Of a stretch of 33,972 bases of DNA, positions 23,872-32,109 are shown piece by piece. The notes under the pieces were generated by a model, which worked only from the letters and a program-made list of their open reading frames with translations, did no database searches and had not been told where the DNA came from. A program made the translations under genes and the position numbers. Source of the stretch: Sphingomonas sp. dw_22 (GTDB lineage: Bacteria > Pseudomonadota > Alphaproteobacteria > Sphingomonadales > Sphingomonadaceae); contig NZ_JAAVVE010000047.1 in assembly GCF_018449795.1 (NCBI RefSeq), forward strand, positions 1 through 33,972. The letters are read 5' to 3'. How positions within the stretch are numbered: position 1 is the stretch's first letter; each line of letters begins with the position of its first letter.

Positions 23872-23900
23872 CGTTTAGGAAGGGGGGACGGTTAAGTCAA
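23872..23900 (-). promoter_or_regulatory. Candidate promoter of the F0 operon
   Basis: On the minus strand TTGACT (23900-23895) is followed after exactly 17 bases by TAAACG (23877-23872). The -35 fits the alphaproteobacterial TTGAC core; the -10 is moderate. Transcription would start about 65 bases before the atpI ATG. No other pair in 23800-24000 is better. Confidence 0.5.
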
Positions 23901-24002
23901 CACCAGCGATCCGCTCCCCTGCCCGCAGCAACGGCCAAGTGCTCGCAGCGGAGGATTCGGCGCGGACGGCCTGGGGAGCGATTCGCAATCGATCCGATCG
24001 CC

Positions 24003-24042
24003 AAACGAAAAGGCCCGGAACGCCGATGGGCGTCCGGGCCTT
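24003..24042 (-). terminator. Intrinsic terminator of the TonB-dependent receptor gene
   Basis: On the minus strand, 60 bases after the receptor stop, AAGGCCCGG pairs with CCGGGCCTT (9 bases), extended inward by 5 more pairs across one bulged base, with a 4-base loop. It is followed by TTTTCGTTT. This is a textbook intrinsic terminator for the receptor transcript and insulates the F0 operon promoter downstream. Confidence 0.85.
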
Positions 24043-24101
24043 GGAACAGCACCGGGCAATGTGCGCCGTGTTTTCCCACGGCGCACCTGCCGGCTACCGC
24101 G

Positions 24102-26510
24102 TCACATCTTGATCGAGCCTTCGAGGCCGAAGGTGCGCGGCGCGTTGAAGTTGCCATAGTCGCCAAGCACGCCGCTGATGCTGCCGGTGAGGCTCGGCAG
24201 GCTGTTCGACGGATCCCGGCGATAGACATAGGCTTCGTTGAACAGGTTGCGCGACCAGATCGACACGGTCAGCCGCTTCGCACCGTCGCCCAGGTCGATA
24301 TCGGCGAGCGACAGCCGCCCGTTGACGATGAACGAGGCGTCGTTCGTCGTGGCATATTGGTCGAAGGTCTGGGTGGCCTGCGAATAGTTCGCGTCGAGGT
24401 GCAGCTTGACCCTCATATTGGCGACCGGGACGGCATAGTCGATCGCGCCGCTTGCCGCGTTGCGCGGCGTGAACACGATATAGACGTTCTGCACGACCCC
24501 GGTGAACGGGTTCAGCACCGGCGGGATCTTGGTGTAGGTATAGGCATAGGAGCCGGTGAGGGTCAGGCCGTTCACCGGGTTCACGGTCAGATCCGCCTCG
24601 ATACCACGGATCCGGGTGATGCCGGGGGCATTGATCGTCTCGACCGTGTTGCGATTCGTATTGGTGATCGGATCCGACGAGACCGAGCTGAAGTCGATCT
24701 GGCTGCCCTTGCGATCCATGATGTAGCCGGCAAGGTTGAGCCGGGCGTGGTGGTCGAAGAATTCGGTCTTGGCGCCGATTTCATAGGACTTGGCGTCTTC
24801 CGGCCCGAACTGGCGATAGGTCACCGAGCGCGAGCTTGCGCCGCCCGCGCGATAGCCGGTCGAATATTTGGCGTAGAGGTTGATCCCCGGTGCCGCGTCC
24901 CAGGCCACCGTCGCCATCGGATTGAAGCGGCTGGTCTTCTGCGAGAAGCAATAGAGATCGCAGGGACGCGCGATGTTGTTGACCGTGAAGAGATAGCCGC
25001 TCTTGTCGTCCCAGGTGCCGCGCCCGCCGACCGTCAGGTGCAGCGTGTCGATCGGCGAATAGGTCGCCTGGCCGAAGATCGCATAGCTCTTCGAATGGGC
25101 CGAGCTGGCGCGGTCGATCGAGCGGTGGCCCGGCTCCTGGCTGGTCGGATCGTTGATCGTGTAGCCGGTGCCGGTCGCGTTCCAGGTGTTCGAATTCGGC
25201 GTGGCCGCATCGTCATTGGCGGATTCGTTGAAATAATAGAGGCCGGCGGCGTAATCGATCTTGTCCAGGCTGCCGACCGCCTGGAATTCCTGGCTGAACT
25301 GGTGCTGGTAGAGATCGGCCAGGCTGTAGCGGCTGAACGCGCCGCCGGGCGCATAGGTCGGCACGCGGTGCGCGCCGCCCGAATTGTCCCACTGGATCGA
25401 GCTGACGCCGCGCCAGGCCGTGATCGAGCGCAACTGGAGGTGCGGCGCGACATCCCAGGCGAGATGGGCGGTATAGCCATGCGTCTTGTCGACGCTGGGC
25501 TGCTGCGGCACGCCGATATCGGCGGTCTTCATCCGCGTGTCGCCATCGACCACCACGATCGACGGCACCGACGGCACGGTGCCGGTCAGCGTCGCGAAGT
25601 TGGTGCCGGGCAGGCTGCAGGGCGAGTTGGCCGCCACGGCGCCCGCGACGCAATGGTTCGGGTTGACGTTCAGCAACTGGCTGTAGAACGCGCTGTTCGC
25701 GTCATAGCCGACGTCATAGGCGAAATCGGCGGTGAAGCTGCTCGACGGCTTCCACTGCGCATCGGCGCGCAGGCCGCGGCGGTCGAAATAATTCCAGCCG
25801 GTCTGGCCGGCGAGCGGGTTCTTGATCGTCGGATCCTGATACTGGACGACGCCGTCCACCTTGATCGCGATATTGGCGAATTCGGGCAGGTCGATATGGG
25901 CATCGGCATTATAGCCGCCATAATTGCTCACGCCCGCGGTCATCCGCGCGTCGAACACCCCGGTCGGCGCCTTGGTGACGATGCTCAGCGCGCCGCCTTC
26001 GGTGTTGCGGCCGAACAGCGAGCCCTGCGGGCCCTTCAGCACTTCGATCCGGTCGACGTCGAACAGCGCGGCGTTCAGGCCGTGCTGGCGGCCGAGATAG
26101 ACGCCGTCGACATAGATGCCGACGCCCTGCTCGCGCGCGGGCTGGTTGGCGTCGAGCGGCACGATGCCGCGAATGCCGATCGTCAGCGCGGTCTGGCGCG
26201 CCTCGAAGGTCGCGACGCGCAGGCTGGGCACCGCGCCGTCGGCCAGGTCGTACAGGCTCTGCACGTGCCGGTCGGCGATCATCTCGCTGCTCACCACCGA
26301 GATGGCGATCGGGGTTTCCTGAAGGTTCGTCTCGCGCTTCGTGGCCGTGACGACGATCTCGTCGATTCCGTCGCCCGGGGCCGCCTGGTCGGGCGACGCC
26401 GCCGGCGCGTCCGACGCCTGGGTCTGGGCCAGCGCCGGAGCTGCCGTGCATGCCAGGATGGAGACGCCCAGAAGCAGCCGCAGGCGCGTGCCCGTCTTTT
26501 GATGAAGCAT
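24102..26510 (-). CDS. TonB-dependent outer membrane receptor
   Basis: This 802-residue beta-barrel receptor imports a bulky ligand using TonB-ExbBD energy. It has a signal peptide (1-28, cleavage after ALA-Q), a TonB box DEIVVTA (50-56), a plug domain (about 60-190: ETPIAISVVS, IRGIVPLD, VDRIEVLKGPQGSLFGRNTEGGAL split across two motifs) and a 22-strand-type barrel. Two cysteine pairs (NHC..SPC and RPCDLYC) lie in predicted outer loops and may form disulfides. The last residues are GSIKM; the usual final aromatic residue for barrel assembly is missing. The start at 26510 fits the signal peptide; an upstream in-frame ATG adds a non-signal-like 33 residues. It is divergent from a two-component pair. 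The ligand is unknown. Confidence 0.92.
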   Translation of the reverse strand: MLHQKTGTRLRLLLGVSILACTAAPALAQTQASDAPAASPDQAAPGDGIDEIVVTATKRETNLQETPIAISVVSSEMIADRHVQSLYDLADGAVPSLRVATFEARQTALTIGIRGIVPLDANQPAREQGVGIYVDGVYLGRQHGLNAALFDVDRIEVLKGPQGSLFGRNTEGGALSIVTKAPTGVFDARMTAGVSNYGGYNADAHIDLPEFANIAIKVDGVVQYQDPTIKNPLAGQTGWNYFDRRGLRADAQWKPSSSFTADFAYDVGYDANSAFYSQLLNVNPNHCVAGAVAANSPCSLPGTNFATLTGTVPSVPSIVVVDGDTRMKTADIGVPQQPSVDKTHGYTAHLAWDVAPHLQLRSITAWRGVSSIQWDNSGGAHRVPTYAPGGAFSRYSLADLYQHQFSQEFQAVGSLDKIDYAAGLYYFNESANDDAATPNSNTWNATGTGYTINDPTSQEPGHRSIDRASSAHSKSYAIFGQATYSPIDTLHLTVGGRGTWDDKSGYLFTVNNIARPCDLYCFSQKTSRFNPMATVAWDAAPGINLYAKYSTGYRAGGASSRSVTYRQFGPEDAKSYEIGAKTEFFDHHARLNLAGYIMDRKGSQIDFSSVSSDPITNTNRNTVETINAPGITRIRGIEADLTVNPVNGLTLTGSYAYTYTKIPPVLNPFTGVVQNVYIVFTPRNAASGAIDYAVPVANMRVKLHLDANYSQATQTFDQYATTNDASFIVNGRLSLADIDLGDGAKRLTVSIWSRNLFNEAYVYRRDPSNSLPSLTGSISGVLGDYGNFNAPRTFGLEGSIKM

Positions 26511-26803
26511 TTTGATGGTTTCCCTTTTGGGGGGCGTCCGGCGCCCCTCACTCTTGATTGGGAAACGATCTAGGTAGGCCGTATGACGGCGCAGTTGCGA
26601 ACCGGTCACCCCGGGGAATGCGGTCCGTGAAAGTTTCGAGACGGGATTGAGGCAGTTTTGTTTCAGCGCCCGAAGATCGCGCCGGAATTGCCTCCGCGCA
26701 GGGGAAACTATCCGAACGGCGCGCGCATGGCTATATCCAATCCGTCGCGGCGGGCACGCAATCGCTGCCCGGAGTTCGCGCGAATCGGTGGAGATCAGGC
26801 CGG
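26511..26803. promoter_or_regulatory. Divergent control region between receptor and response-regulator genes
   Basis: These 293 bases hold no gene. The receptor leader contains a GC hairpin (GGGGCG with CGCCCC near 26531-26547). Short symmetric elements such as GCCGT-CAT-ACGGC-like and GAAAGTTTC near 26630 could be regulator sites. I see no confident -35/-10 pair or clear direct repeats of OmpR type. Confidence 0.35.
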
Positions 26804-27478
26804 ATGCATCTGCTTATTGTCGAGGACGACCAGCCGCTGGCGACGATGCTGGTCCGCGATCTCGACGCGCTCGGACACCAGTCGGCGATCGTCGACAATG
26901 GCCGCGATGCATTCGCGCGCGTATCGAACGACCGGTTCGACGGGATCGTCGTCGATCGCATGCTGATCGGCAACATGGACGGCGTGTCGGTGATCCGCTG
27001 GCTGCGCGACGCCAAGATCGAGACGCCGATCATCATGCTCACCGCCTATGGCGCGCGCGACGAGAAGATCGAGGGCCTCGACGCCGGAGCGGACGACTAT
27101 CTCGTCAAGCCGGTCGATGCGGCGGAGCTCGATGCGCGGTTCCGCGCGATCCTGCGGCGCCCGACGGATTCGCTCAACACCGGGATCCTGCGCGCCGGCG
27201 ATATCGAGATCAACGTGCATAAGCACCGGCTGTGGCGATCGGGCCGGCCGATCGAGATCCAACGGATGGAGTTCAAGCTGCTGACCGAGCTGGTGCGCAA
27301 CGCCGGCGGGGTGATGACCCGCCCCATGCTGATCGAGAAGGTCTGGGGCTATGATTTCGAGCCCAGGGCCAAGATCGTCGATTCCTACGTCAAGCGATTG
27401 CGCGACACGTTGCACATCGACGGGCTGGAAGACCCGATCGAGACGGTGCGCGGCGTCGGCTACATGATCCGCCGCTAG
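26804..27478 (+). CDS. OmpR-family response regulator
   Basis: The 224-residue protein has an N-terminal receiver domain: acidic pair Asp8-Asp9 (VEDD), phosphoacceptor Asp51 in IVVDRMLIG, Thr80 in IIMLTAYG and Lys102 in YLVKPVD. The C-terminal winged helix (about 128-224) has IEIQRMEFKLLTELVRNAGG and the recognition region VDSYVKRLRDTLH, ending VRGVGYMIRR as in OmpR/PhoB proteins. It is encoded 6 bases before the kinase gene on the same strand and divergent from the TonB receptor, a probable target. A GGAG lies a little far (about 12 bases) before the ATG. Confidence 0.95.
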   Translation: MHLLIVEDDQPLATMLVRDLDALGHQSAIVDNGRDAFARVSNDRFDGIVVDRMLIGNMDGVSVIRWLRDAKIETPIIMLTAYGARDEKIEGLDAGADDYLVKPVDAAELDARFRAILRRPTDSLNTGILRAGDIEINVHKHRLWRSGRPIEIQRMEFKLLTELVRNAGGVMTRPMLIEKVWGYDFEPRAKIVDSYVKRLRDTLHIDGLEDPIETVRGVGYMIRR

Positions 27479-27484
27479 CCCCGC

Positions 27485-28819
27485 ATGCGCCCCCGCACCC
27501 TGCGCGGCCTGGGGCTGGCGTTCCTGCTGGTGTTCGTCGCCACCGTCGCCCTGGTGGGCCTGTCGATCTATGCGGTCACGCATGACACGCTGGACCGCGA
27601 AGTCGACCGACGCCTCGCCAGCGAGGCTTCCGCTCTCGTCGGCGGATCGGCACGGCCGGACCTGCCGGCGATCGTCCAGCGCATCGAGGCGCTGGAGAGC
27701 CGCCGCGAATCGCGCGATGTCGGTTTCATGCTGGTCGATCGCGCCGGCCGTCGCGTGGCGGGCACGCTCGCCATCAGGCTGCCACCGGCCGGCTTCTCGC
27801 CGATCGATCGCGACGACCATATCCCCGGCGTCGTCCGGGGGCGCGCGCTCGTCGTCCCGGTCGGCACGGGCCATGTCCTGGCGATGATCGCCGAAAGCGA
27901 GCCGATCGACAATTTCGATTCGATCTTCATCCGCGTCCTGCTGCTCGGGCTCGGAACGATCACCGCCATGGTCACGATCGGGGTGATCCTCCTCACCACG
28001 ACGATCCGGCGCCGCATCGCCGACATGCGCGAGGCCGTGGAGGCGATCATGGACGGCGACATGGATCGCCGGATGCGCGTCGATGCCTCGGGCAGCGAAT
28101 TCGACAATCACGCGCAACTGCTCAACCGCATGCTCGATCGGATCCAGCAGCTCATGGCCGGCATCCGCCATGTGGCGCACGACGCGGCGCATGACCTTCG
28201 CACGCCCCTGTCGCGATTGCGCAACAGCCTGGCATCGCTGGCACGGCGCGCCCAGGGCGACCCTCTAGAGCCCGATATCGCCGCCGCGCTGGCCCAGAGC
28301 GAGGACATGCTGAGCCTGTTCGCGGCATTCCTGCGCATCGCCGAAATCGAAGGCGGCGATCGGCGCAGCGGGTTCGAACGGATCGAGCTGGCACCGCTGG
28401 TCGAGGATCTGGCCGCCGCCTACACCCCGGCGATCGAGGAACAGGGCCGGACGCTCCTGGTTCGCGCTGCCGAGGGCGTCAGGATCGAAGGCGACCGGCA
28501 GTTGCTCAACCAGATGCTGGCGAACCTGATCGAGAACTGCCTCTATCATACGCCATCCGGAACGACGGTCTCGGTATCGGTGTCGACGCTGGGAGGGCGC
28601 GCCACGATCATCGTCGCCGACAATGGCCGCGGCATCGCCGAGGGCGATCGCGTCGCCGCGATGCGCCGATTCGAACGGCTGACGATCGACGACATGCACA
28701 AGGGCCATGGCCTGGGTCTGCCGCTGGTCGCGGCGATCGTCCGCCTTCACGGCGGCGAGATCGCGCTTGGAGATGCAGACCCCGGGCTCAAGGTGACGAT
28801 CAATCTTCCCGCAGCCTAG
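27485..28819 (+). CDS. Membrane sensor histidine kinase
   Basis: The 444-residue EnvZ/QseC-like kinase has membrane helices at about 8-30 and 150-172 flanking a periplasmic domain of about 120 residues, then HAMP (about 173-225). The HisKA dimerisation domain has HDAAHDLRTPL, with phospho-His236. The HATPase domain has the N box NLIENCLYHT, the G1 box DNGRGI and the G2 box GHGLGLPL. It phosphorylates the response regulator encoded 6 bases upstream. The periplasmic domain is Arg/Asp-rich with no recognised ligand site, so the signal is unknown. The gene ends 3 bases from the convergent hdeD-like gene, with no room for a separate terminator. Confidence 0.94.
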   Translation: MRPRTLRGLGLAFLLVFVATVALVGLSIYAVTHDTLDREVDRRLASEASALVGGSARPDLPAIVQRIEALESRRESRDVGFMLVDRAGRRVAGTLAIRLPPAGFSPIDRDDHIPGVVRGRALVVPVGTGHVLAMIAESEPIDNFDSIFIRVLLLGLGTITAMVTIGVILLTTTIRRRIADMREAVEAIMDGDMDRRMRVDASGSEFDNHAQLLNRMLDRIQQLMAGIRHVAHDAAHDLRTPLSRLRNSLASLARRAQGDPLEPDIAAALAQSEDMLSLFAAFLRIAEIEGGDRRSGFERIELAPLVEDLAAAYTPAIEEQGRTLLVRAAEGVRIEGDRQLLNQMLANLIENCLYHTPSGTTVSVSVSTLGGRATIIVADNGRGIAEGDRVAAMRRFERLTIDDMHKGHGLGLPLVAAIVRLHGGEIALGDADPGLKVTINLPAA

Positions 28820-28822
28820 CAG

Positions 28823-29398
28823 TCAGATCCCGCGCGGCGTCTTCACCGACAAGCCGACCGCCAGGAGCGCGACGCCCTGAAAGATGAGGTCGACCGCCAA
28901 TATCAGGCCAAGGATCCAGAGCGTGTTGACCGGCCATTCGAGGCCGATAATCACCGCCGCCGCGATGCTGGCGATCCCGGAAACCACCATCCAGCCCCGG
29001 CCCGCGACGCCGGCACCGATGGCGACCCATAGCCGCAGCAATCCCGAGAATCCCAGCGAGACGGCAAGGAACAGGGTCAGTACCGCCGCCGCGAACAACG
29101 GATCGGAGAAGACCGCGAACCCCGCCAGCAGATAGAGCACGCCGCTGAGCAGCCACAGGCCCGCGCTGCCCCATTTCCGGGTGCCGAAAGCGTGGAGGAT
29201 CTGGAACACGCCGCCGACCAGCATCATCGCGCCGACATAGTAGGTGGTCGCGACCGTCGCGAGGAACAGGTTGGCCGAGGCGCAAAGGCCCAAGAGCACG
29301 AGCGCGGCACCCAGTGCCACCAGCCAGCCGCGCGCGGCCCGCAAGCCCAGAGGATCGCTGCCCAACCCCCATCGCGATTGCCGTGCAAACTCTGCCAT
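28823..29398 (-). CDS. HdeD-family (DUF308) membrane protein
   Basis: The 191-residue protein has about six membrane helices arranged as repeated DUF308 pairs (for example GWLVALGAALVLLGLCA, YYVGAMMLVGGVFQILHAF, and GLILAVDLIFQGVALLAVGL near the end). This matches HdeD, an acid-stress membrane protein of enterobacteria; in alphaproteobacteria the role is unclear, and stress protection is inferred. The start at 29398 is supported by GGGAAGGGAA. It is convergent with the kinase gene and divergent from the oleate hydratase gene, with a 170-base shared upstream region. Confidence 0.85.
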   Translation of the reverse strand: MAEFARQSRWGLGSDPLGLRAARGWLVALGAALVLLGLCASANLFLATVATTYYVGAMMLVGGVFQILHAFGTRKWGSAGLWLLSGVLYLLAGFAVFSDPLFAAAVLTLFLAVSLGFSGLLRLWVAIGAGVAGRGWMVVSGIASIAAAVIIGLEWPVNTLWILGLILAVDLIFQGVALLAVGLSVKTPRGI

Positions 29399-29568
29399 GG
29401 TGCGTTTCCCTTCCCATGCGGGCAAGACCGCCCCGCAGGAGAGGGTTAGGAGGCCCCCACCGATCCGGCATTCCGTAACTATACCCATTGGTCGGCACGC
29501 ATCACGCGTCCAGTGCGGAGATCATCCAGAGGCCGGTCGCGAGCCCGGCGCGGTATCGGGAGCAAAGC

Positions 29569-31191
29569 ATGTCCAGTTCAGCAGCACAGCCCAATGCACG
29601 GGATTCCGGTGGTGGCGAGTCCGGGCATTTCTACCTGGTCGGCGGCGGCATCGCTTCGCTGGCGGCAGCGGCCTTCCTGATCCGCGACGGCGATATTGCA
29701 GGCCGCGACATCACCATCCTCGAGGAAACGGACCGGCTCGGCGGCAGCCTGGACGGCGCGGGCAACCCCGCCGACGGCTATGTCCTGCGCGGCGGCCGGA
29801 TGCTCGAAAGCAAATATCTGTGCACCTATGATCTGTTTTCGTCGATCCCGACGCTCGACGAGAGCCGGACGGTCACCCAGGAGATCTTCGCCTGGAACGA
29901 GACGATGAAGACCTCGTCCAAGTCCCGCCTGTTCCGCGACGGCCACCGGGTCGACGCGCCCGCATTCGGGCTGAGCGAGGGGCATATCCTGACGCTGGAG
30001 CGGCTGGCGATCGAGCCCGAAGCGATGCTCAAGCGGACCAGCATCGCCGATCAGTTCGATCCTTCCTTCTTCCAGACCGACTTCTGGTTCATGTGGTGCA
30101 CCACCTTCGCCTTCCAGCCCTGGCACAGCGCGGTCGAGTTCAAGCGCTATCTGGTGCGGTTCGCGCACATGGTATCGGGCTTCAACCATCTGCACGGCAT
30201 CATGCGGACGGTCTACAACCAGTATGATTCGATGGTCCTCCCCCTCGAAAAATGGCTCAAGGCGCATGGCGTCCGCTTCGAGCTGGGCGTGCAGGTCACC
30301 GATCTCGTTGCCGGCGAAGGCCCCGGCGGCAAGCGCGTCGAGCGGATCCTGTGCCGGCGCGGCAACCTCCATGCCGAGATCCTGCTGAAGGAGGCGGACC
30401 GGGTGATCGTGACGCTCGGCTCGATGACCGAGGGGTCGAGCCTTGGCGGCATGGACCGCTCCGCCGATCTCGGAACCAAGCGGGATGGCGGCGCCTGGAC
30501 ATTATGGGAGAAGATCGCCGAGGGGCACCCCGAATTCGGCCGGCCGGCGGTCTTCGCTGATCATGTCGGCGAATCCAAATGGCTGTCGTTCACGACGACG
30601 CTGCACAGCCGGGATTTCTTCGATCTCGTCCGCGATCTCACCGGCAACGTGCCGGGCGAAGGCGGCCTCATTACCTTCCCGCAATCGAACTGGCTGGCTT
30701 CGATCGTGCTGCCGCACCAGCCGCATTTCAGCGGCCAGCCCGAGGACGTGCAGGTCTTCTGGGGCTATGGCCTCTCCGTCGACAAGCCCGGCAATTTCGT
30801 CCCCAAGCCCATGTCGGCATGCAACGGGCGCGAGATCATGACCGAGATCATCGGCCATCTCGGCGCCGCCGGCCGGACGGCCGCGCTTCTCGATACGGCG
30901 ACCTGCATTCCCTGCATGATGCCGTTCATCACCAGCCAGTTCCTCCGCCGCGAGCATGGCGACCGCCCCGAGGTGATTCCGCAGGGCTGGACCAACCTGG
31001 CCTTCACCGGACAATATTGCGAGCAGCCGGACGACGTCGTGTTCACCGTCGAATATTCGGTGCGATCCGCGCAGACCGCCGCCTATCGCCTGCTGGGCCT
31101 CGATCGCGAGGCGCCGTCCGTCTTCAAGGGGCAATATGATCCGCGCGTGCTCTACCGGGCCTTTCGCGCGCTGCACGACATGGATGCCTGA
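29569..31191 (+). CDS. ohyA: Oleate hydratase (MCRA family, FAD)
   Basis: Oleate hydratases add water to the cis-9 double bond of oleate, giving 10-hydroxystearate, and help detoxify free unsaturated fatty acids. The 540-residue length is near the usual range. The FAD-binding N-terminus is FYLVGGGIASLAAAAFLIRD (21-40), then ITILEE. The flavin-loop region GGRMLESKYLCTYDLF (75-90) includes Glu80, in the place of the catalytic glutamate. FNHLHGIMRTVYNQYDSM (205-222) and the C-terminal GQYCEQPDDVVFTVEYSVRS are family hallmarks. The start at 29569 has GGGAG before it; an in-frame start at 29488 adds 27 unsupported residues. It acts in the cytosol or at the inner membrane face. It has its own likely promoter region shared with the hdeD-like gene. 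Confidence 0.93.
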   Translation: MSSSAAQPNARDSGGGESGHFYLVGGGIASLAAAAFLIRDGDIAGRDITILEETDRLGGSLDGAGNPADGYVLRGGRMLESKYLCTYDLFSSIPTLDESRTVTQEIFAWNETMKTSSKSRLFRDGHRVDAPAFGLSEGHILTLERLAIEPEAMLKRTSIADQFDPSFFQTDFWFMWCTTFAFQPWHSAVEFKRYLVRFAHMVSGFNHLHGIMRTVYNQYDSMVLPLEKWLKAHGVRFELGVQVTDLVAGEGPGGKRVERILCRRGNLHAEILLKEADRVIVTLGSMTEGSSLGGMDRSADLGTKRDGGAWTLWEKIAEGHPEFGRPAVFADHVGESKWLSFTTTLHSRDFFDLVRDLTGNVPGEGGLITFPQSNWLASIVLPHQPHFSGQPEDVQVFWGYGLSVDKPGNFVPKPMSACNGREIMTEIIGHLGAAGRTAALLDTATCIPCMMPFITSQFLRREHGDRPEVIPQGWTNLAFTGQYCEQPDDVVFTVEYSVRSAQTAAYRLLGLDREAPSVFKGQYDPRVLYRAFRALHDMDA

Positions 31192-31215
31192 CCGCGCCTG
31201 GCAACCTGGTTCGGC

Positions 31216-31977
31216 TCAGAGCGGCCAGGAGAAGGACAAGGCGATCTCTCCCACGGCCTCCCCCGCCGCACCATAGCGACGCTCGACGATCATGCCGCGG
31301 CCTTGGTCGTCGATCGCCACCACCGTGCTGCAGCGCGTCCCATAGACCGGGTTGCGGATGAAGATCGGGGAGAGCGTCGGTTCCTGCGGAATGTCGGAGC
31401 GCATCGTCGGGCGCAGGCCGATATCGGGCAGGGTCTCTTCGCACAGGCCGTCGAGCAGCGCTTCCGGCCGGGAGGCACCTGCGACGATCCAGTCGAGCAG
31501 GATCTCCTTGAGCCGCATCGTCTTGGGCCAGGGCTCGTCGAGCGTGCCGTTGGACAGGCCGTAGAGGCCGGGCGCCAGGATGCTCCGGATCGTTTCCGGG
31601 CGGTTCGAAAGGAACCTGGCCTCCCCGCCGTCGGCCATAATCAGGTTGAACGGGTTGAAATCCGAAAGCCGCACCGCGCCGGGATCGGCATAGCTTCCCG
31701 AACCCGACAGCAGATCGGTCACGAGCGCGCCGCGCGATGCCCGGCCCGGTTCCGGCGCGCCATAGCCCCTCAGATTGGTGACGACCGCGAAGCGCCCCCG
31801 CTCCGACACGCCGAGCCAGGTTCCGCCCGATTGCAGATCCCTTCCCGCGAGCACATGATCCGGATGCTCCCAGCGCGCGAGCGGCGCGGCCGGACGCGCG
31901 TGCAGCTCGTCGCGATTGCCGGCCATCACCAGCCGCCAGCGGGGATGCGATCGCCACGCCAGGGCAAGCACGCACAT
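31216..31977 (-). CDS. NRDE / TANGO2-family protein
   Basis: The 253-residue protein begins with Met-Cys2, as in the Ntn-hydrolase-like fold of this family. It has the name-giving NRDE at 21-24, followed by RPAAPLARWE, GRDLQSGGTWLGV (45-57) and TNLRG (67-71). The C-terminus has YGTRCSTVVAID. The eukaryotic relative TANGO2 is linked to lipid and heme handling; the bacterial function is unknown. Cys2 may be a nucleophile after Met removal, an inference from the fold. The ATG lies 3 bases after the stop of an ABC-like remnant. The gene is convergent with the oleate hydratase gene. Confidence 0.9.
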   Translation of the reverse strand: MCVLALAWRSHPRWRLVMAGNRDELHARPAAPLARWEHPDHVLAGRDLQSGGTWLGVSERGRFAVVTNLRGYGAPEPGRASRGALVTDLLSGSGSYADPGAVRLSDFNPFNLIMADGGEARFLSNRPETIRSILAPGLYGLSNGTLDEPWPKTMRLKEILLDWIVAGASRPEALLDGLCEETLPDIGLRPTMRSDIPQEPTLSPIFIRNPVYGTRCSTVVAIDDQGRGMIVERRYGAAGEAVGEIALSFSWPL

Positions 31978-31980
31978 CGC

Positions 31981-32109
31981 CTAAGCCTCGCCCGGCATCC
32001 GCGACCGGTCAAGCCGCCACCCATCGCCGCGCCCGGCGACATCGCGGATCGTCGCGAGGCGGTGCGCGATCACGAAGCTATGTCCCCGGATCGACGGCAA
32101 TCCTTGCCG
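31981..32109 (-). pseudogene. Remnant resembling the H-loop region of an ABC exporter
   Basis: Directly after the M1-peptidase stop, the same frame stays open for 42 codons to a TAG at 31981-31983. It encodes GHSFVIAHRLATIRDVAG (about 32085-32032), which closely matches the switch-histidine segment near the end of ABC exporter ATPases (pattern xxFVIAHRLATIRDAD). The sequences before and after it do not look like an ABC protein: no Walker B, D-loop or the usual LVLDDGRIVE tail. It is most likely a leftover fragment of a deleted or recombined ABC ATPase gene; it could be chance similarity. No start codon or ribosome-binding site of its own was recognised. Confidence 0.45.

Noticed and set aside
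24357..26573. A 738-codon open frame on the plus strand opposite the TonB receptor
   Set aside because: Arg/Asp/Val-Gly-rich antisense product without domain signals; the receptor on the other strand is unambiguous.
26604..26625. Another copy of the GTCACCCCGG palindrome
   Set aside because: Only the left arm core (GGTCACCCCGGGG) is present, with no matching right arm, so it is not called a repeat copy.
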